A DNA stretch of 64,000 nt, from the NCBI RefSeq assembly GCF_012395255.1, contig NZ_JAAZQD010000001.1, forward strand, positions 372,001 to 436,000, given 5' to 3'. Below are positions 60,608 through 64,000 of the stretch, piece by piece. Within the stretch, counting starts at the first letter, position 1; each line of letters starts with the position of its first letter. This DNA comes from Oleiagrimonas citrea (GTDB lineage: Bacteria; Pseudomonadota; Gammaproteobacteria; Xanthomonadales; Rhodanobacteraceae). The position numbers were made by a program, and so were the translations under genes. The notes below the pieces were generated by a model. It made no database searches, was not told the DNA's origin, and saw only the letters and a list, made by a program, of their open reading frames with translations.

Positions 60608-61789
60608 ATGAACATCACGTGCCCGCGCGTCCTTACCGTTTTCGTCCCTCTGCTCGCCGCCGCCATGCTCTCGGCCTGCGGCGGCAAGAACCCATCTTCC
60701 TCGCAGAGGCCGCCGGCACAGGTCGGTGTCGAGGTCATGGCGCCGCAGGCCGTGCCGCTGGTGCGCGACTTGGTTGGACGCCTGTCCGCCTATCGCAGCG
60801 CAGATGTCCGCGCACGTGTAAGCGGCGTCCTGCTGAAGCGCGAATACGACGAGGGCACCACCGTCCGGAAGGGGCAGATCCTGTTCCAGATCGACCCCGC
60901 GCCGCTGCAGGCCACGCTGGATTCGGCTCGCGCCGCCCTCGCCTCGGCGCAGGCCGACTACACCAACAAGCGCATCGCAGCGAAGCGCGCGCGCGACCTG
61001 GCCCCCAAGGGTTTCGTCTCGCAATCCGACCTCGACAACGCCGAAGCCGCCGAGCGAACCGCGGCGGCCGCAGTGAAACAGGCACGCGCCAATGTCGAGA
61101 GCGCGAAGATCAATCTCGGCTACGCCACAGTGCGTTCTCCCATCGACGGCCGTGCCGGCAAGCAGCAGGTCACTGAAGGCGCACTGGTCGGCCAGAGCAG
61201 CGCCACGCTGCTGACGACGGTCGATCAGATCGACCCGCTGTACGTGAACTTCACCATGAGCGTGGACGATCTGGATCGTCTGCACCAGGCTCAGGCACGG
61301 GGCAGCGCCACGCTGCTCGGCGCCAACCAGGCCAAGCTGCGGCTGACACTGCCCGACGGCAGCACCTACGGGCAGCCCGGCACGCTGGACTTCTCCGGCA
61401 CCACCGTCGATCCCGATACCGGCGCTGTCGATCTGCGCGGCGTGATCCCGAACCCGGACAAATCCCTGCTACCGGGTATGTACACGCGCCTGAAGGTCAC
61501 GTTCGGCACGCTCAAGCACGTCTACCTGGTGCCGGAGTCGGCTCTGCAGCGCGACACCACGGGGCCGTACGTGCTGGTGCTGGGCAAGGACGACAAGATC
61601 CAGCTGCGCCGTGTGCAGACAGCCGGTACCTATCAGAACAACTGGATCGTGACCACGGGACTGGACAAGGGCGAGCGCCTGATCGTCTCCGGCCTTGCCC
61701 GCGCACAACCGGGACAACCGGCGCGCATCGCCAAGCCGTCCGCACCGGCCTCGACCGGCAAGCCCGCCGCGGCCGCAGGCAAGCACTGA
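60608..61789 (+). CDS. RND efflux periplasmic adaptor (AcrA/MexA-like lipoprotein)
   Basis: This 393-residue protein has a lipoprotein signal with lipobox LSAC (Cys24). The adaptor layout follows: a lipoyl half (VSGVLLKREYDEGTTVRKGQILFQID), a helical hairpin rich in Ala (about 95-165), the second lipoyl half with VRSPIDGRAGKQQVTEGALV, a beta-barrel (GTTVDPDTGAVDLRGVIPNP) and a membrane-proximal part. It would bridge the inner-membrane pump to an outer-membrane channel not present in the window. AAGGA precedes the ATG at 60608. Confidence 0.94.
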   Translation: MNITCPRVLTVFVPLLAAAMLSACGGKNPSSSQRPPAQVGVEVMAPQAVPLVRDLVGRLSAYRSADVRARVSGVLLKREYDEGTTVRKGQILFQIDPAPLQATLDSARAALASAQADYTNKRIAAKRARDLAPKGFVSQSDLDNAEAAERTAAAAVKQARANVESAKINLGYATVRSPIDGRAGKQQVTEGALVGQSSATLLTTVDQIDPLYVNFTMSVDDLDRLHQAQARGSATLLGANQAKLRLTLPDGSTYGQPGTLDFSGTTVDPDTGAVDLRGVIPNPDKSLLPGMYTRLKVTFGTLKHVYLVPESALQRDTTGPYVLVLGKDDKIQLRRVQTAGTYQNNWIVTTGLDKGERLIVSGLARAQPGQPARIAKPSAPASTGKPAAAAGKH

Positions 61790-61798
61790 GGACCCGTC

Positions 61799-64000
61799 AT
61801 GCCGAAATTTTTCATCGAGCGACCGATCTTCGCATGGGTGGTCGCGATCCTGATCTCGATCGGCGGCGTCATCTCCATCGCCAATCTCGGCGTGGAGTCC
61901 TACCCGAACATCGCCCCGCCGCAGGTGACGATCAGTGCCAGCTATCCGGGCGCCAGCGCCGAGACGGTCGAGAAGAGCGTCACCCAGGTCATCGAGCAAC
62001 AGCTGACCGGCATCGACAACCTGCTGTACTTCAGCTCCTCGTCCAGCTCCACCGGCCGCATCAATATCAACCTGACCTTCGCCGACGGCACCGACCCGGA
62101 CATCGCCCAGGTGCAGGTGCAGAACAAGGTCTCGCTGGCCACGCCGCGTCTGCCTTCCGAAGTGGTGCAGCAGGGTGTGGTGGTGGCCAAGGCCAACAGC
62201 GGCTTCCTGATGGTCGTGGCGCTGCGTTCGAACGACAACAAACTCGACCGCAACGCGCTCAATGACGTCATTGCCTCGCGTGTGCTCGACCCGATCTCGC
62301 GCCTGCCCGGCGTGGGCAGCACGCGCCAGTTCGGTTCCCAGTACGCCATGCGCATCTGGCTGAATCCGGACAAGCTGCACGGCTATGGCCTGTCGGCAAC
62401 CGAGGTGCTGGATGCGGTGCGCGCGCAGAACGTGCAGTTTGCCGCAGGCTCGATCGGCTCCTCGCCCGCTGAACCCGGCCAGGGCTATACCGCTACCGTA
62501 TCCGCGGAGAGCCGGTTCACCTCACCCAACCAGTTCCGCAACATCGTGCTTCGCGCCAACAACGACGGCACCACAGTGCGGCTGAAGGACGTCGCGCGCA
62601 TTCAGTTCGGCCCCGAGAGCTATGGCTTCGACAGCGTCTACAACGGCAAGGCCACCGGCGCCTTCGCCATTCAGCTGCTGCCCGGCGCCAACGCCCTGAC
62701 CGTGGCGCAGGAAGTGCGCAGCAAGATGACCGAACTGCAGGCCAGCTTCCCGCAGAATGTCGACTGGTTCGTGCCCTACGATTCCACCAGCTTCGTGAAG
62801 ATCTCCATCGATGAGGTCGTGAACACCCTGATCGAGGCCATTGTGCTGGTGTTCCTGGTGATGCTGCTGTTCCTGCAGAACTTCCGGGCCACGCTGATCC
62901 CGACCCTGGTGATTCCGGTTGCGTTGCTGGGCACCTTCCTGGGCATGCTGATCCTCGGCTTCACCATCAACCAGCTGACCCTGTTCGGCATGGTGCTGGC
63001 CATCGGCATCGTGGTCGACGACGCGATCGTGGTGATCGAGAACGTCGAACGCATCATGACCGAGGAGAATCTGCCGCCCAAGGAGGCCACCCGAAAGGCG
63101 ATGATCCAGATCACCGGCGCGGTGGTGGCGATCTCGGTGGTGCTGGCGGCCGTGTTCATCCCCAGCGCACTGCAGAGCGGCAGCGTCGGCGCCATCTATC
63201 GGCAATTCGCGCTGACCATCGCGCTGTCGATGGGTTTCTCGGCGTTCCTGGCATTGTCGTTCACGCCGGCGCTGTGCGCGTCGATGCTCAAGCCCGAACA
63301 CCACAAGCCGAAGAACTTCCTGTTCCGCAAGTTCAACACCTTCTTCGAGCGCACCACGAATGTCTACACCCATCATGTCGGCAAGGCCATCGGCCATGCA
63401 CCGCGCTGGATGGTGGTGTTCGTGCTCATCACGATCCTGTGCGGCTTCCTGTTCACGCGCCTGCCCGGCAGCTTCCTGCCACAGGAAGATCAGGGCTATG
63501 CCATGGCCATCGTGCAGTTGCCGCCGGGTGCGACCCTGCAACGTACCAACAAGGTCATGACGCAGATGCGCAAGGTCCTGCAGAAGGACCCGGCCGTGGA
63601 AGGCATCTTCCAGATCTCCGGCTTCAGCTTCATGGGCGCGGGCGAGAACGCCGGCATGGTGTTCATGAAACTCAAGGACTGGTCCAAGCGCGATGTGACG
63701 GCCGAGCAGTTCATCCAGCGCACGAACGTCGCGATGGCAATGAACATCCACGACGCCAACGTCTTTGTCGTCAACGTGCCCACTGTGCAGGGTCTGGGCC
63801 AAACCGGCGGTTTCGACCTGTATCTGCAGGATCGCTCCGGCCAAGGCTATGCCGCACTGACGCGTGCGCGTAATGTGCTGCTGGGCAAGGCCGCACAGAA
63901 CCCGATGCTGAGCAATGTTCGTCCCAATTCCCTGCCCGATTCGCCGCAGGTGCAACTCAACGTGGATCGCACCAAGGCGCAGTCGATGGGACTGTCGGTC
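61799..64000 (+). CDS. RND efflux pump, AcrB/MexB-like (partial, cut at window end)
   Basis: The first 734 residues of an HAE1-type pump are present, against about 1040 in the family. It begins PKFFIERPIFAWVVAI, the standard RND start. Other family blocks include SYPGASAETVEKSVTQVIEQQLTGIDNLLYFSS and KDVARIQFGPESY. The proton-relay Asp pair in VDDAIVVIENVERIM falls at residues 407-408, exactly as in AcrB. GAGGA lies six bases before the ATG, and the gene starts nine bases after the adaptor. It should export drugs or toxic compounds using the proton gradient. Confidence 0.96.
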   Translation, partial: MPKFFIERPIFAWVVAILISIGGVISIANLGVESYPNIAPPQVTISASYPGASAETVEKSVTQVIEQQLTGIDNLLYFSSSSSSTGRININLTFADGTDPDIAQVQVQNKVSLATPRLPSEVVQQGVVVAKANSGFLMVVALRSNDNKLDRNALNDVIASRVLDPISRLPGVGSTRQFGSQYAMRIWLNPDKLHGYGLSATEVLDAVRAQNVQFAAGSIGSSPAEPGQGYTATVSAESRFTSPNQFRNIVLRANNDGTTVRLKDVARIQFGPESYGFDSVYNGKATGAFAIQLLPGANALTVAQEVRSKMTELQASFPQNVDWFVPYDSTSFVKISIDEVVNTLIEAIVLVFLVMLLFLQNFRATLIPTLVIPVALLGTFLGMLILGFTINQLTLFGMVLAIGIVVDDAIVVIENVERIMTEENLPPKEATRKAMIQITGAVVAISVVLAAVFIPSALQSGSVGAIYRQFALTIALSMGFSAFLALSFTPALCASMLKPEHHKPKNFLFRKFNTFFERTTNVYTHHVGKAIGHAPRWMVVFVLITILCGFLFTRLPGSFLPQEDQGYAMAIVQLPPGATLQRTNKVMTQMRKVLQKDPAVEGIFQISGFSFMGAGENAGMVFMKLKDWSKRDVTAEQFIQRTNVAMAMNIHDANVFVVNVPTVQGLGQTGGFDLYLQDRSGQGYAALTRARNVLLGKAAQNPMLSNVRPNSLPDSPQVQLNVDRTKAQSMGLSV

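Overview
The window looks like a high-GC gammaproteobacterial chromosome from the Xanthomonadales (Lysobacterales), probably Rhodanobacteraceae. The main evidence is the arginine cluster, which is built around an acetylornithine transcarbamylase and a fused acetylglutamate kinase/synthase, as in Xanthomonas. A DksA with a long Lys/Ala-rich arm and a large NAD-dependent glutamate dehydrogenase fit the same group. The family-level placement is inference.

Layout. 1-1812: a PAS-GGDEF-EAL protein. 1849-21758 (minus): a two-partner-secretion locus in the order SapC-family protein, 17.4-kb TpsA adhesin, TpsB transporter, with a perfect CRP/Clp-type operator upstream at 21818-21837. 21969-29875 (plus): an SDR dehydrogenase, the EF-P-like factor YeiP/EfpL, a FUSC membrane protein, ACMS decarboxylase plus kynureninase (tryptophan/kynurenine metabolism) and gamma-glutamyltransferase, closed by a strong terminator. 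30018-32217: TspO, gluconokinase and an aldo/keto reductase. 32239-34571: four minus-strand genes (VOC, ASCH and two unknowns) separated by attC-like sites, which reads as an integron cassette cluster with no integrase in view.

34846-45986 (minus): an eleven-gene run, argF'-paiB-like-osmC-like-argG-argE'-argAB-GNAT-argC-argH-proB-proA. Five junctions overlap by ATGA, so it is very likely one operon. It encodes arginine synthesis through acetylated intermediates, together with the first two steps of proline synthesis. A leader with a terminator-like hairpin and a short Arg-containing ORF precedes it. 46346-53324: a glycine-zipper envelope protein, cysS, sufE, a DksA-like protein with a histone-H1-like arm, yidD, an M23 peptidase, a 5'-nucleotidase and NAD kinase. 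53364-58325: the giant glutamate dehydrogenase. 58607-64000: a CHASE3-like/GAF/GGDEF diguanylate cyclase followed by an RND efflux pair (adaptor, and a pump cut by the window end).

The most interesting part is the SapC/TpsA/TpsB locus. The giant adhesin and its exporter are translationally coupled, the CRP-type operator matches the kind bound by the c-di-GMP-responsive regulator Clp in Xanthomonas, and a c-di-GMP enzyme lies at the downstream end. Other points of interest are the integrase-less cassette cluster with a shared motif in two attC regions, the possible attenuator of the arginine operon, and the DksA protein that has lost most zinc ligands.
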